A stretch of 64,000 nt of DNA from Martelella mediterranea (GTDB lineage: Bacteria > Pseudomonadota > Alphaproteobacteria > Rhizobiales > Rhizobiaceae), in assembly GCF_004342225.1 (NCBI RefSeq), contig NZ_SMAR01000009.1:1-64000 (forward strand). Reading direction: 5' to 3'. Numbering within the stretch: the first letter of the stretch is position 1; the number at the start of each line of letters is the position of its first letter. A program made the translations under genes and the position numbers. The notes below the pieces were generated by a model. The model made no database searches and had not been told where the DNA came from. It saw only the letters and a list, made by a program, of their open reading frames with translations. Below, piece by piece: positions 1 through 8,444 of the stretch.

Positions 1-123
1 CGTATCCGAGAGTATCCGGGCATCACGGCGTGCAAACCGATTACAGACCTCAGCATGAAACCTAAAAAAGTCTTGCGCTATCGGTACAAGATCACGTTGT
101 TCTTCGACGAACCGAAATCTCAT
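1..123 (-). CDS. IS3-family transposase OrfB (DDE integrase), N-terminal fragment, possibly decayed
   Basis: The orfB start overlaps the orfA stop as ATGA, in the -1 frame usual for IS3 elements. The first residues (MRFRFVEEQRDLVPIA) match the usual OrfB N-terminus. After about 16 residues the open frame no longer looks like OrfB. OrfB-like residues (VS..GL) instead appear in a neighbouring frame interrupted by stops, which suggests small deletions and an inactive orfB. Only about 40 codons are in the window, so decay is inference. Confidence 0.55.
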   Translation of the reverse strand, partial: MRFRFVEEQRDLVPIAQDFFRFHAEVCNRFARRDARILSDT

Positions 124-395
124 GGCTTTTGGCTCGCGAAGAACTGGGTGGCTTTTTTTAGAATGTCCCTCTCCTCCTTGAGGATGCGGTTCTCGCGTCG
201 AAGCCGTTCGTTCTCCCGCGCAAGCTCGCGATCCTCGGACGATACCACATCCGTGTCGCGGTGCGCCGTCACCCACTTGTTCAGCGTCGAAAGCCCAACG
301 CCCAAATCGTCGGCAACCTGACGTCGTGTCAGCCCGCTGGTTAATGCTATTCGAACCGCATCTTTGCGAAATTCATCCGTTCTTCCTGTGACCAT
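120..395 (-). CDS. IS3-family transposase OrfA
   Basis: A 91-residue OrfA. It has an N-terminal helix-turn-helix of the transposase_8 type (residues about 5-45, with LTRRQVADDLGVGLSTLNKW) followed by a leucine-zipper-like coiled coil (about 55-82). It binds the IS ends and is joined to OrfB by ribosomal frameshifting to make the full transposase. Near the 3' end a run of seven A on the coding strand followed by G (plus-strand T run 153-159) is the usual kind of -1 slippery site. The reading frame is intact. Confidence 0.88.
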   Translation of the reverse strand: MVTGRTDEFRKDAVRIALTSGLTRRQVADDLGVGLSTLNKWVTAHRDTDVVSSEDRELARENERLRRENRILKEERDILKKATQFFASQKP

Positions 396-441
396 AGTTC
401 ATCTCCTTTGTTGCAGTAAAGGCTATCAAAGGAGCGGCACA

Positions 442-1002
442 AATACGCGACAGGTCCATGTTGACCAGGTGCAACAATATCGGGCGCAAGCTCGTTTAGA
501 AGATCTAGCTCTGAATCGAATAGCACGGTTTCAGAGGGAAATCCCGGGGGCAGAAACCTACGTTTCCAATATCTTAGAAAAAAGAGCCTCTCAGTTTCGA
601 GCAGAAATGGAAGAAAAACTCGCCGCGGCAAGTAGATCATTTATACGTCAGGCAGCGACCAGCCCAGGCGTTTACCCTGTAAGACAGACGGCTGCCGCTC
701 AGCCGCCGCAAAATCCTGTTGCTGAAGGCCTTTCCAATCAGCCGGCTTCGAACTCCGCCCCTCAATCATCAAGAGAGGCTGATGCGGCTGGCCCCTCTCA
801 TCGGCAATCATCCGCTTCTGGCTCGCGGGGGATCATCGACCAGTACAACCAGTCTGGCCATGTGATGCAAAACCGACGCGACGCCGGGCCGCCGCAGATT
901 AATGACGGAGGAAGGGGAAACCCAAATAGTGCGCCATCTCTTCAGGGCGCTTCCGGCAGTTCGTCCGGCCCGTTTAGCATGGGCTCGCCCCGGAACGATT
1001 GA
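442..1002 (+). pseudogene. 3' remnant of an unknown gene interrupted by the IS3 element
   Basis: From the IS boundary an open frame runs 186 codons. The first about 75 residues are helical and charged (QYRAQARLEDLALNRIARF...). The remaining about 110 are low in complexity and rich in Gln, Ser, Pro, Gly and Asn, ending SMGSPRND. No start codon belongs to it, since the frame enters from inside the IS, so it is the C-terminal part of a larger protein. I do not recognise the family. Its make-up resembles disordered C-terminal tails of secreted or DNA-transfer proteins, but nothing proves that. The frame one base back from the stop could extend another about 30 codons to a TAG near 1095, so the 3' end may also be frameshifted. 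Confidence 0.45.
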
Positions 1003-1156
1003 TCCCAGGTGCCGCCAGCGCTGGCTATACGATTTTGGATGCTCTTCAAATGTGGGGCTGGATGAGCCAGAAAGTGTTCGGTTTATAGCGGTTCCCGGTA
1101 GGTGCGTTTGATGCCAACGCGCTCAAAATGGAACAGCCTCACCTCAGCGGACAATT

Positions 1157-1188
1157 AAAAAAGGCGGCTTCATCCGGCCGCCTTTTTT
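1157..1188. terminator. Bidirectional rho-independent terminator
   Basis: A GC-rich stem (GGCGGC/GCCGCC) is flanked by six A on the left and six T on the right, so it can stop transcripts from both sides. It sits between the IS-interrupted gene remnant and the convergent GPR-like gene. Confidence 0.85.
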
Positions 1189-1216
1189 ATGATTTTTTGT
1201 TTTGATCGTTTTCCCG

Positions 1217-4200
1217 TCAGCGGAGCTTTCCGGCCGCGTGTGCCAGCATCGTGTAAACCTTGCCGGTGTCCGATGTCAGATAGGACTGCACCATCGAGCG
1301 GTCACGATTGTTCCGCATGACATCGGAAAGAAGTTTCTCAAAATCGGCGATATAACGGTCAACTGCGGTTTTGAACTCACGATCGGTTTCGTATTTCGTC
1401 TTGATCTCATCAAAGGTGCGCTGGCCTTTCAGGGTATAAAGACGACGCGTGAATATGTCGCGTTCACCCTGCTGATAACGTCCCCAGAGTTCAACCGAGG
1501 CATCATGGTCTATGGCGCGTGCGATGTCGACCGAAAGCGAATTCAGCGACTCAACAACCTGATTGGGTTTGCGCGGTTTAGACGCGGCTGCCCAGCTCTC
1601 CTGTGCCTTGGCCGGGCCGGTGCGCGGTTCAGCTTCTTCACGGGAGGCAGCTTTCAGCAGATCGCTGATCCAGCCTTCGCCGCCAGATGACTGGGACGCC
1701 ATTGTCTGGGAGCTTTGAGGCGCAGCTTTGCGAACAGACGGCTCACTCGGTGCGGTTGTCGCTCTGCCGGACGTTCCGCGCAGGCTTGGCCCCCGTGCCG
1801 CGGTTTCTTCCCTTGGCGCGGCAAGAGAACCGGCGCTCGGGCTGACAAACGGTCGCTGTGAAGCATTTGGCGCAGTCTGTCTGGCCTGCGGTTTCGCAGG
1901 CTCCTTGCGTTCAGCCTGTTCAGTCCTGGCCGGTGGCGACAGCTGGGACTTAGATGTGTTGATCAGGCTTGAAATATCGTTGAGGGCACGAACCTGATCT
2001 TCGACGGCCTGACGCATGGCCGCAGCACTTTCGCGGGCTTCTTCCGGCATGGCGTGGATACCTCGTTTGACGTCAGCGCGGGTGCCATCGAGGATTGTGC
2101 GGATTTCAGAGGCAATCCGTTCAACTTCCTGCGTAGCGCCGGAGAAGCGCTGTGAAGCCTCGTCGACGGAACTGCGCAAGGTCTCACGGATCTTGTGTGC
2201 AGCCTCTTCGGAGCTCCGTCCGGATTCATCCACAAGCCTTGAAGCTTCGTTCATCGAAGCCGCCATTTCTTCCGAAAGGCGTCGTGACATAGCCTGTGTG
2301 TCCCGGCTGGCATTTTCGACACTGCTGGCAACCATCGCGGCAGTGGCCTGCAGGCCTTTGTCGATCTCCTGCGAGCGACGTGCAATGCCTTCCGAAAGGC
2401 TGGCGAGTGTTTCCTGCCGTTCCGAAAGTGTGCTGGACAGGTTGGACTGTGCAGCTTCGATCAGGCCGGATGCCTTATCGAGAATACCGGCATGACTTTC
2501 GATCTCGGAGACCAGTCGGCGCACGGTCTCAAGCGAGTTCCCCGCACTGTTGTCGAGGGTGTCGATGTGACGTGCAATCTGGGCTGTGCTTTCGGACATA
2601 GATGCCGTCGAGCGCGATGCTGTCTCGCTGACATGCTCTGCCGTTGCACTGAGGTTGCGATCGGCTGAGTAGAGATTTGCAGCAGCCTGATTGACCAGGT
2701 TCGCAAATTCTTCGTGACTGCGGCTGAGACGCGAAACCATGGCTTCGACATTGGATGAAAGGCCGTCGCTGTTTTCTTTGAGCTGTTGGCTGCTGGCTTC
2801 TGCGGCACGGGTAATACGATCTGCCGCGATACGTCCGGTTTCACCATAGCGCTCGATCAGCGGGCGGGCCTGGTCATTAATCAGGCTGCTCAGCTCTGTT
2901 GTGTGTCCGGCAAGCATCGAGTTCATATCGCGGGCGCGCTCGTCAAGCGCTGTGCTGACGGCCTGTCCGCGTGCCTCAAGAGCCCGGTCAACGGCGCCAA
3001 GCGTCTGTTCCAGTTCCTCAATCTGAGATCCAAGGCTGGCACGCAGGCTCCTTGCCCGCTCAGCCATAACCCGTTCGGTCTCTTCGAGATTCTGGGTCAG
3101 CATGCTCGCCGTACTGTTGATACCGGCATTCAGCGTTTCTCCGCGTTCGCTCAGAAGGCGTTCTGCGTCCTGCATCGTCTGGCGAATGGCCGATACCTGA
3201 CCATCGATACGCTCGCTGGTCGCACCGATGATCTCGGCAATACGCTGGCTGTTGCTGCTGGCTTCATCGCCGGCAGTCCGGGCCTGCTCTGCAAGCTGAG
3301 TCTGCAGCTGACGCGCACGATCAAAGATCGCATGGGCACTGCCCTCCATGCTCTGCTGAACAGTGGAATATGTATTCTGAATCTTCTCGGCAAACGCTTC
3401 ACCGGAGCTTTCCAGTGCCAGACGCGTGTTTTCAGCGCCAAGCTCCATTCCGGCGGTTGTCTCTGCCACAGTTTCACGCAGGCTGCCTGCAAGGCGTGCG
3501 GCCTGTCGTTCCATGGTCGTGTTTACGTTGGAAAGGCCGGTGTCGATAGCACGCTCGAACGTTCCGAAGCGTTCATCAATATGCGCCGTGCCTTCATTCA
3601 GCTTCTCACTGATGCGCCCTGCAGCAGCTTCGCTGGCTTCCGTGAAGTTGGCTGTCTGGGCATGCAGATTGCGCTCGAACCGGGCTGAGGTTTCAGCACT
3701 GCTGCGCTCCAGCGCGGCGGCGTGATCGGCAATTGCCTGTTCGATCTGTTCGCGGGTCCGGTCGCCGGTTTCATGCACGGTTGATGCATAACGTGAAAGC
3801 GACTGCGAGAAGCGCTCTTCCAGCGATCCGCCGGTCATCTCGATTGCTGCTGCATGATCGTTGAGCGTTTCCTGAAGACGGGTCTGTGTCTTCGTGCTCG
3901 CTTCGTCCAGTGTCTTTGTGTAGGCAGCGAGAGCTTCGGTGACACGGTCGGCGGCTCGTCCGCTCGTGCTGTCAACGGCTGAAACATGGTCGGCGAGGGC
4001 GTTTTCAAGCCGTGTGCCGGTTTCATGCACCAGACCTTCGAGGCGAGTTGCACCCTTGTCGATGCTCTCTCCATGCGCCCTCAGGCTACGGTCGATTTCG
4101 CTGAATGAGCCTTCCACCCGTCCTGTGATTGTGTCTGCCGACTTGCTGATCAGTCCGGCGGCCGTCGAAACCTTATCAGCAATGACACCGGCAGAGTTGC

Positions 4201-7200
4201 GCAGGGTATTGTCCAGCTCGAGTCCGGAGCGTTCGATCATTTCGCGAAGGGCATTCTCGCGACCTTCCAGCGACATCTCCAGAAGACCGGTCGATGCGGC
4301 GAGGGTGCTGGTGATGCTGGTGCTTTCTTCGTTGAGCGATTCAACGATCTGTGCACTTGTGTCTTCCAGAGTCTTCCTGAACTGTTCCGTTCCCTTGCCG
4401 AGGCTGTCCTGAAGGCGGGCATGCCCTTTCTCATAGACCTCACCAATCGCCTTTTCCCGCTCGATAAACGCAGCTTCGATACGGCTGTCGATGCCGTCGA
4501 AAGTCTTACCGAGCTTTTCGGTGCCATCGTTCAGCGTGTTTTCAACGCGCGCACGGTGTTGCTCGATTGACTGGCCGAGGCTTTCCTCGCTGAGGCTCAG
4601 CGTTGTTGCGATGTTCAGCGCCTGTTCGTTCATGCGTTCACCAAGACGCTCTGACGCACCGGCAAGTGAGGCTTCAATACTGGTTTCGCTCGACCGAACT
4701 GCTTCGTCGAAGCGGTCAAGGTCTGCGCGCAGTTTGTCCGAGGCACCATCCAGTGCACCACTGATGCGCTGGTGACCATTATCAAGCGCGCTTTCAATCT
4801 TGGACGAATGCGTTCCAAGCGTCTCCGACAGGCTTTCTTCACCGAGGCTGAGGGTAGAAGCCAGGGTAACCGCCTGCTCATTCATCCGTTCGCTGAGGCG
4901 TTCAGACGCGCCTTCGAGAGCGCCGCTGATGCGCCGGTGCCCTTCGTTCAACGCGCCTTCAATCTTTGACGAATGTGAACCGAGTGTATCTGCAAGGCTC
5001 TCTTCGCTAAGGCTCAGCGTTGTCGCGATGTTCAGCGCCTGCTCATTCATCCGCTCGCTGAGACGTTCAGAAGCGCCGGCCAGAGATGCCTCAACGCTGC
5101 TTTCGCTGGAGCGAACGGCCTCGTCAAAGCGATCAAGATCTGCACGCAGTTTGTCTGAAGCACCTTCGAGCGCACCGCTGATGCGCTGATGACCATCGCT
5201 TATCGTTGCTTCGATCTTCGAGGAATGGGTGCCCAGTGTCTCGGAAAGGCTTTCTTCACCGAGGCTGAGGGTAGAAGCCAGGGTAACCGCCTGCTCGGTC
5301 ATCCGCTCATCAAGGCGGCTGGAAGCGTCCTTGAGTGAAGCCGAGATATTGTCGCCACTGGTTTTGATGGACTGGTCAAACTGGTCAATATCTGAACGCA
5401 GGCGACCGGCAACTTCATTCATCGATCCGCTCAGACGCTCATGACCTTTATCGAGCGTTTCGCCGATGGATGAAGAATGGGCGTCAAGTGTCTGTGCGAG
5501 GCTTTCCTCACCGGCACTCAGTGTCGCCGCCAGAGCAAAGGCCTGATCGTTCATGCGCTCTTCAAGCCGTTCACCGGTGCTTGTCAGTGCTGCAGAAATG
5601 CTGGCCTCACCATTTTCGATCTGGCTGCTGAAGCGTGCCAGCTTGCCGTCCAGGCGCTCTGAAGCGTCGTTCAGTGTGCGGCTGAGCTGGCTCTGTTCGT
5701 CGCTCAGCTTGTCGCCTAGCAGTTTGGTCTGGTCGCTGATTGTCTGGTTCAGGCTGTCGCTGCCGAGGCTGAGCGTTGTCGCAATGGCAAGCGTCTGGTC
5801 GTTGAGGCGCTCGTGGAAGGTTTCGCCTGCACTCTGCAGCATCGTTTCAATGCTCGTTTCACCTTCAGTGATGGCTTGCTGATAACGAGCGAGATTGTCA
5901 CCAAGACGTTCGTTCAGCGAATTGCTGCTGTGATCCAGGAAGTCATTCAGACCATCAAAGCGACTATCGAGGTTCGAGGTGAGGCGTGAAATGGTCGCTT
6001 CAAGACGCTGATCGATGAAGTCGCTGCGCTCTTCGATGAGGCGGTTGGCTTCGGCACTGGTTTCGCTCACCTGCTGCGTGAAGCGGCTTTGCGAATCGCT
6101 AATCGTTGCCGTCAGGCCCAGGGTGACCCGTTCGATTGTGTCGTGCAGGCTCTTCTGAGTGCTGTCAGCAACGTCACGCAATTCTGCGGAACGTTCACTG
6201 AGAACTTCATTGAGGGCCTTGGTCCGTTCGTTCAGGGTTTCAGCAAGGCGTTCGGCATCGCTGTTGACCGATGTTGCGGTGGTTTCAAATGCGTTGATAA
6301 GCGCAGTGCCCCGCTCGGCAAAGCTTTCCGAAAGGCTGGAGAACTTCTCATCGAAGAGGCTGTTCAGTTCACCATAGGAGCGGTCGAGATCGCTGCGCAG
6401 GGTTTCGGTGCGGCTATCGAGAACGCCGCTGATGTTTTCTGCGGCGCGCGTTGAGCTGTCTTCAATCAATGCAGCGCGTGTTTCGAGCATTTCGGCAACG
6501 CCGTTGCCCGCGGTGCTGACCGTCTGCGTGAGCTCGTTCATCAGCGTTGTAATATCGGTTTTCAGCTCGTTATTCGTGCCGACCAACGAAGTACGAACGC
6601 GATCAGCATGGCTGACAATGGCTTCACGTTCGGCAACCAGTTCCTGAACAAGATTGCGGATGCGCATCTCGTTGTCGGCATAGCTGCGCTCCAGCGCGTT
6701 AACTTCCGAGTGAACCATATTTTCCAGTTCGGCCGCGCGTGCGATCGTGCGCTCAATACCTTCATTCATGGCGTAGACTTCGCGGCGAACCGCCTGACCG
6801 ACAGTCCGGACTTGCTGATTTGCCATTTCATCCGGCTCAGACAGGCGGATGGCAACCTCTGCCATCGAGCGGGCAGCATCGTGCATATCGCGGGCACGTG
6901 CGAGCATCAATGTTGACGCGATGAACAGGAAAATCGGAATGAAGGTGAGCGATAGCGCAAAGCCGATGCCATCGATTGCGAAGAAGGCACCAACGGTTTC
7001 AACGGCGAAAATCTGCTGACCGAAGACGGCAAGCGTTCCGCCAACACCGAAGATGAGCCAGATTGCTGAAAAGATCAATGTGCGTCGCAGCGCCTGAAAG
7101 ACTGAGCGGCTTTCAAAACCTTTGAGAATGCGGCGTGCAGAAAAGCGTCCAGGGTCATTTGCAGGCTGGAATTCGGGGGATTTCGGTCGCGAAGCTGTCG

Positions 7201-7378
7201 CGCGCTCTGGTTCCCCGCTGCCTGACCGAGTGCTGGCCTGGTTTGTTTTGTCTTCCGTTTCTGATCTGGCGTTCTTTGAAGAATCGCCGTCATCTCCGGT
7301 CAGATCGAGCTCCAGTGCGTCTTCCAACGCATTGATGGACTGCTCGTCGAGCGAAGTGCCGCCAGAATTTTTAGCCAT
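1217..7378 (-). CDS. Growth-pole-ring (GPR/RgsE) homologue, giant apolipoprotein-like coiled-coil membrane protein
   Basis: A 2053-residue protein. Layout: an acidic disordered N-terminus (1-95), two membrane segments (about 99-121 and 137-160), then about 1500 residues of heptad-rich apolipoprotein/kinesin-like coiled coil with many degenerate repeats (ERLSERMNEQA, TLSLGEESL). A Pro/Ala/Ser-rich linker (about 1760-1930) leads to a conserved C-terminal helical domain starting near SLNSLSVDIARAID. Size, topology and composition match Agrobacterium GPR (about 2100 residues) and Sinorhizobium RgsE, which form a ring at the growing pole and are needed for unipolar growth. Residues about 687-933 contain a duplicated 139-residue block. 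The start ATG follows an AGGCG site. Function is by family, not shown here. Confidence 0.85.
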   Translation of the reverse strand: MAKNSGGTSLDEQSINALEDALELDLTGDDGDSSKNARSETEDKTNQASTRSGSGEPERATASRPKSPEFQPANDPGRFSARRILKGFESRSVFQALRRTLIFSAIWLIFGVGGTLAVFGQQIFAVETVGAFFAIDGIGFALSLTFIPIFLFIASTLMLARARDMHDAARSMAEVAIRLSEPDEMANQQVRTVGQAVRREVYAMNEGIERTIARAAELENMVHSEVNALERSYADNEMRIRNLVQELVAEREAIVSHADRVRTSLVGTNNELKTDITTLMNELTQTVSTAGNGVAEMLETRAALIEDSSTRAAENISGVLDSRTETLRSDLDRSYGELNSLFDEKFSSLSESFAERGTALINAFETTATSVNSDAERLAETLNERTKALNEVLSERSAELRDVADSTQKSLHDTIERVTLGLTATISDSQSRFTQQVSETSAEANRLIEERSDFIDQRLEATISRLTSNLDSRFDGLNDFLDHSSNSLNERLGDNLARYQQAITEGETSIETMLQSAGETFHERLNDQTLAIATTLSLGSDSLNQTISDQTKLLGDKLSDEQSQLSRTLNDASERLDGKLARFSSQIENGEASISAALTSTGERLEERMNDQAFALAATLSAGEESLAQTLDAHSSSIGETLDKGHERLSGSMNEVAGRLRSDIDQFDQSIKTSGDNISASLKDASSRLDERMTEQAVTLASTLSLGEESLSETLGTHSSKIEATISDGHQRISGALEGASDKLRADLDRFDEAVRSSESSVEASLAGASERLSERMNEQALNIATTLSLSEESLADTLGSHSSKIEGALNEGHRRISGALEGASERLSERMNEQAVTLASTLSLGEESLSETLGTHSSKIESALDNGHQRISGALDGASDKLRADLDRFDEAVRSSETSIEASLAGASERLGERMNEQALNIATTLSLSEESLGQSIEQHRARVENTLNDGTEKLGKTFDGIDSRIEAAFIEREKAIGEVYEKGHARLQDSLGKGTEQFRKTLEDTSAQIVESLNEESTSITSTLAASTGLLEMSLEGRENALREMIERSGLELDNTLRNSAGVIADKVSTAAGLISKSADTITGRVEGSFSEIDRSLRAHGESIDKGATRLEGLVHETGTRLENALADHVSAVDSTSGRAADRVTEALAAYTKTLDEASTKTQTRLQETLNDHAAAIEMTGGSLEERFSQSLSRYASTVHETGDRTREQIEQAIADHAAALERSSAETSARFERNLHAQTANFTEASEAAAGRISEKLNEGTAHIDERFGTFERAIDTGLSNVNTTMERQAARLAGSLRETVAETTAGMELGAENTRLALESSGEAFAEKIQNTYSTVQQSMEGSAHAIFDRARQLQTQLAEQARTAGDEASSNSQRIAEIIGATSERIDGQVSAIRQTMQDAERLLSERGETLNAGINSTASMLTQNLEETERVMAERARSLRASLGSQIEELEQTLGAVDRALEARGQAVSTALDERARDMNSMLAGHTTELSSLINDQARPLIERYGETGRIAADRITRAAEASSQQLKENSDGLSSNVEAMVSRLSRSHEEFANLVNQAAANLYSADRNLSATAEHVSETASRSTASMSESTAQIARHIDTLDNSAGNSLETVRRLVSEIESHAGILDKASGLIEAAQSNLSSTLSERQETLASLSEGIARRSQEIDKGLQATAAMVASSVENASRDTQAMSRRLSEEMAASMNEASRLVDESGRSSEEAAHKIRETLRSSVDEASQRFSGATQEVERIASEIRTILDGTRADVKRGIHAMPEEARESAAAMRQAVEDQVRALNDISSLINTSKSQLSPPARTEQAERKEPAKPQARQTAPNASQRPFVSPSAGSLAAPREETAARGPSLRGTSGRATTAPSEPSVRKAAPQSSQTMASQSSGGEGWISDLLKAASREEAEPRTGPAKAQESWAAASKPRKPNQVVESLNSLSVDIARAIDHDASVELWGRYQQGERDIFTRRLYTLKGQRTFDEIKTKYETDREFKTAVDRYIADFEKLLSDVMRNNRDRSMVQSYLTSDTGKVYTMLAHAAGKLR
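4580..5317 (-). repeat. Intragenic tandem duplication (417-bp period) within the GPR-like gene
   Basis: Segments about 4580-4900 and 4997-5317 are near-copies offset by 417 bases (139 codons). One exact stretch begins at 4831 and recurs at 5248. The period is a multiple of three, so the frame is kept. Shorter degenerate repeats of the same coiled-coil unit flank it. Confidence 0.8.
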
Positions 7379-7884
7379 GTTACGCCTCGTGACACGCGGC
7401 GCCCGAACAGTTCATGAATACGCTCAGGCAACCCCAGAAACTCGAAAGACACCGGTCGCCGATCATTCAGGAATGACCGTGTTACGGTGGTACTCAAAAC
7501 GTCAGCTCAGATGCGCAGACCTGGAAAACTCGGCCTTCCAGCAATCCTGATGTCCGGCAAATCTTAGCTTTTTCAACGAATTACCATGATTAAATCGCAT
7601 ATCCGCAATGGGTTCACAACAATATCCCCTGCTTTGATGGCTCCTGTAAGCGCTACCGCAGTGGACGTTGCCAACCCAATCCCCGCAAAAAGCGATTAGA
7701 ATCCGCTATTTAGCAAATATTAACCATAATACGCCTTTTCTATGGCGTCTCTGGGAAGGTCGTGTCCGGCCGGGAACAGGAGGGCCTGATTTCGGGAGTG
7801 ACGACCTAATATTGACTAGACCGTCGATTTGGTTGAAGAACTGCCGTGTAATTTACTCACCTCCCAGAATAACAGGTTCAGGAC
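7379..7884. other. Divergent intergenic region between the GPR-like gene and ferredoxin
   Basis: About 500 bases without a credible gene. It must hold promoters for both flanking genes. The only motif I can point to is TTAACCAT at 7720-7727, the half-site sequence reported for the cell-cycle regulator CtrA. CckA, which controls CtrA, is encoded in this window. A single half-site can occur by chance. Confidence 0.4.
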
Positions 7885-8205
7885 ATGGTTAAACTCACAA
7901 TCATCGGCAATGACGACACGGCCTATGAGCTTGATGTGCAAGACGGCTCAAGCGTCATGGAAAACGCCGTTCGCAATGGCGTTCCAGGTATTGAAGCGGA
8001 ATGCGGTGGAGCCTGTGCCTGTGCCACCTGTCACGTTTATGTCGATGCTACATGGACTGAAAAAGTTGGCGAGCCAGAGCCGATGGAAGAAGATATGCTC
8101 GATTTTGCCGTCGATGTGCGCGCAAATTCGCGTCTATCCTGTCAGATCAGCATGTCAGACGAACTGGATGGACTTGTCGTGCGTGTGCCTGAAATGCAGG
8201 GCTGA
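7885..8205 (+). CDS. [2Fe-2S] ferredoxin, adrenodoxin type
   Basis: A 106-residue electron carrier. The cluster ligands have adrenodoxin-type spacing: Cys40, Cys46, Cys49 (C-x5-C-x2-C) and Cys86 (36 residues after Cys49). There is an additional non-ligand Cys44 inside the loop. The acidic helix ([12 protein letters not shown]) is the usual docking surface for a reductase or an acceptor such as a P450 or Fe-S assembly partner. No partner reductase is adjacent. The start ATG follows a CAGGTTCAGGAC leader. The cellular partner is unknown. Confidence 0.92.
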   Translation: MVKLTIIGNDDTAYELDVQDGSSVMENAVRNGVPGIEAECGGACACATCHVYVDATWTEKVGEPEPMEEDMLDFAVDVRANSRLSCQISMSDELDGLVVRVPEMQG

Positions 8206-8226
8206 TCGCCGTCTGTCAGTTTAGAT

Positions 8227-8266
8227 AAAAAAAGCCCCGTCTTCTATGGGGGTGAGAAGCCGGGGC
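8227..8266 (-). terminator. Strong rho-independent terminator reading on the minus strand
   Basis: A twelve-pair stem with one mismatch (GCCCCG/CGGGGC extended by CTTCT/AGAAG) closes a nine-base loop. On the minus strand it is followed by seven T (plus-strand A run 8227-8233). On the plus strand it is not followed by T, so it fits poorly as the ferredoxin terminator. No minus-strand coding gene ends here. Confidence 0.8.
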
Positions 8267-8440
8267 GAATTAACCTTACTAGGGGGCTATGACGCTCGGC
8301 ACCTCGGCCAATGCCGGATGCTGCGAAACGTCGGGATCAAGTGTCCGTAAGGAAAGTGTCATTTTAAAGACACTGGCCTTCTGACAGGCGCTTCTGGCGG
8401 TTCAATGACTTCGCTTTTCAGGACGAATTAGGCTTGGCAA
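8227..8440 (-). ncRNA. Candidate small RNA antisense to the ferredoxin-folP gap
   Basis: The minus strand has a strong terminator at its 3' end, no reading frame, and upstream of it another perfect hairpin (AGTGTC/GACACT, near 8355-8374). An independent short transcript ending at about 8227 is the simplest explanation. The 5' end is not determined, because no convincing -35/-10 pair is visible. I cannot assign it to a known small-RNA family. Size would be at most about 200 nt. Confidence 0.4.
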
Positions 8441-8444
8441 CTCT

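Larger units (their letters stand above)
1..441 (-). mobile_element. IS3-family insertion sequence, partial (one end)
   Basis: The left edge of the window lies inside an IS3-family element read on the minus strand. It has orfA and the start of orfB in the typical overlapping arrangement. The outer end is placed near 441, where the minus strand begins TGTGCCGCTCC, matching the TG...CA type of IS3 termini. Just beyond 441 the plus-strand reading frame switches to unrelated Gln/Ser-rich protein. The other end is outside the window, so the full inverted repeats and target duplication cannot be seen. The boundary is accurate to a few bases only. Confidence 0.8.

Noticed and set aside
2786-3688. 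A 300-codon plus-strand open frame, and other long frames, inside the GPR-like gene
   Set aside because: They are antisense shadows created by the biased, repetitive coiled-coil codons; no recognisable domain and no ribosome site.
8206-8444. tmRNA, RNase P RNA, 6S or tetrahydrofolate riboswitch in the ferredoxin-folP gap
   Set aside because: The conserved core sequences of these RNAs are absent; only the minus-strand terminator and a second hairpin support an unnamed RNA.
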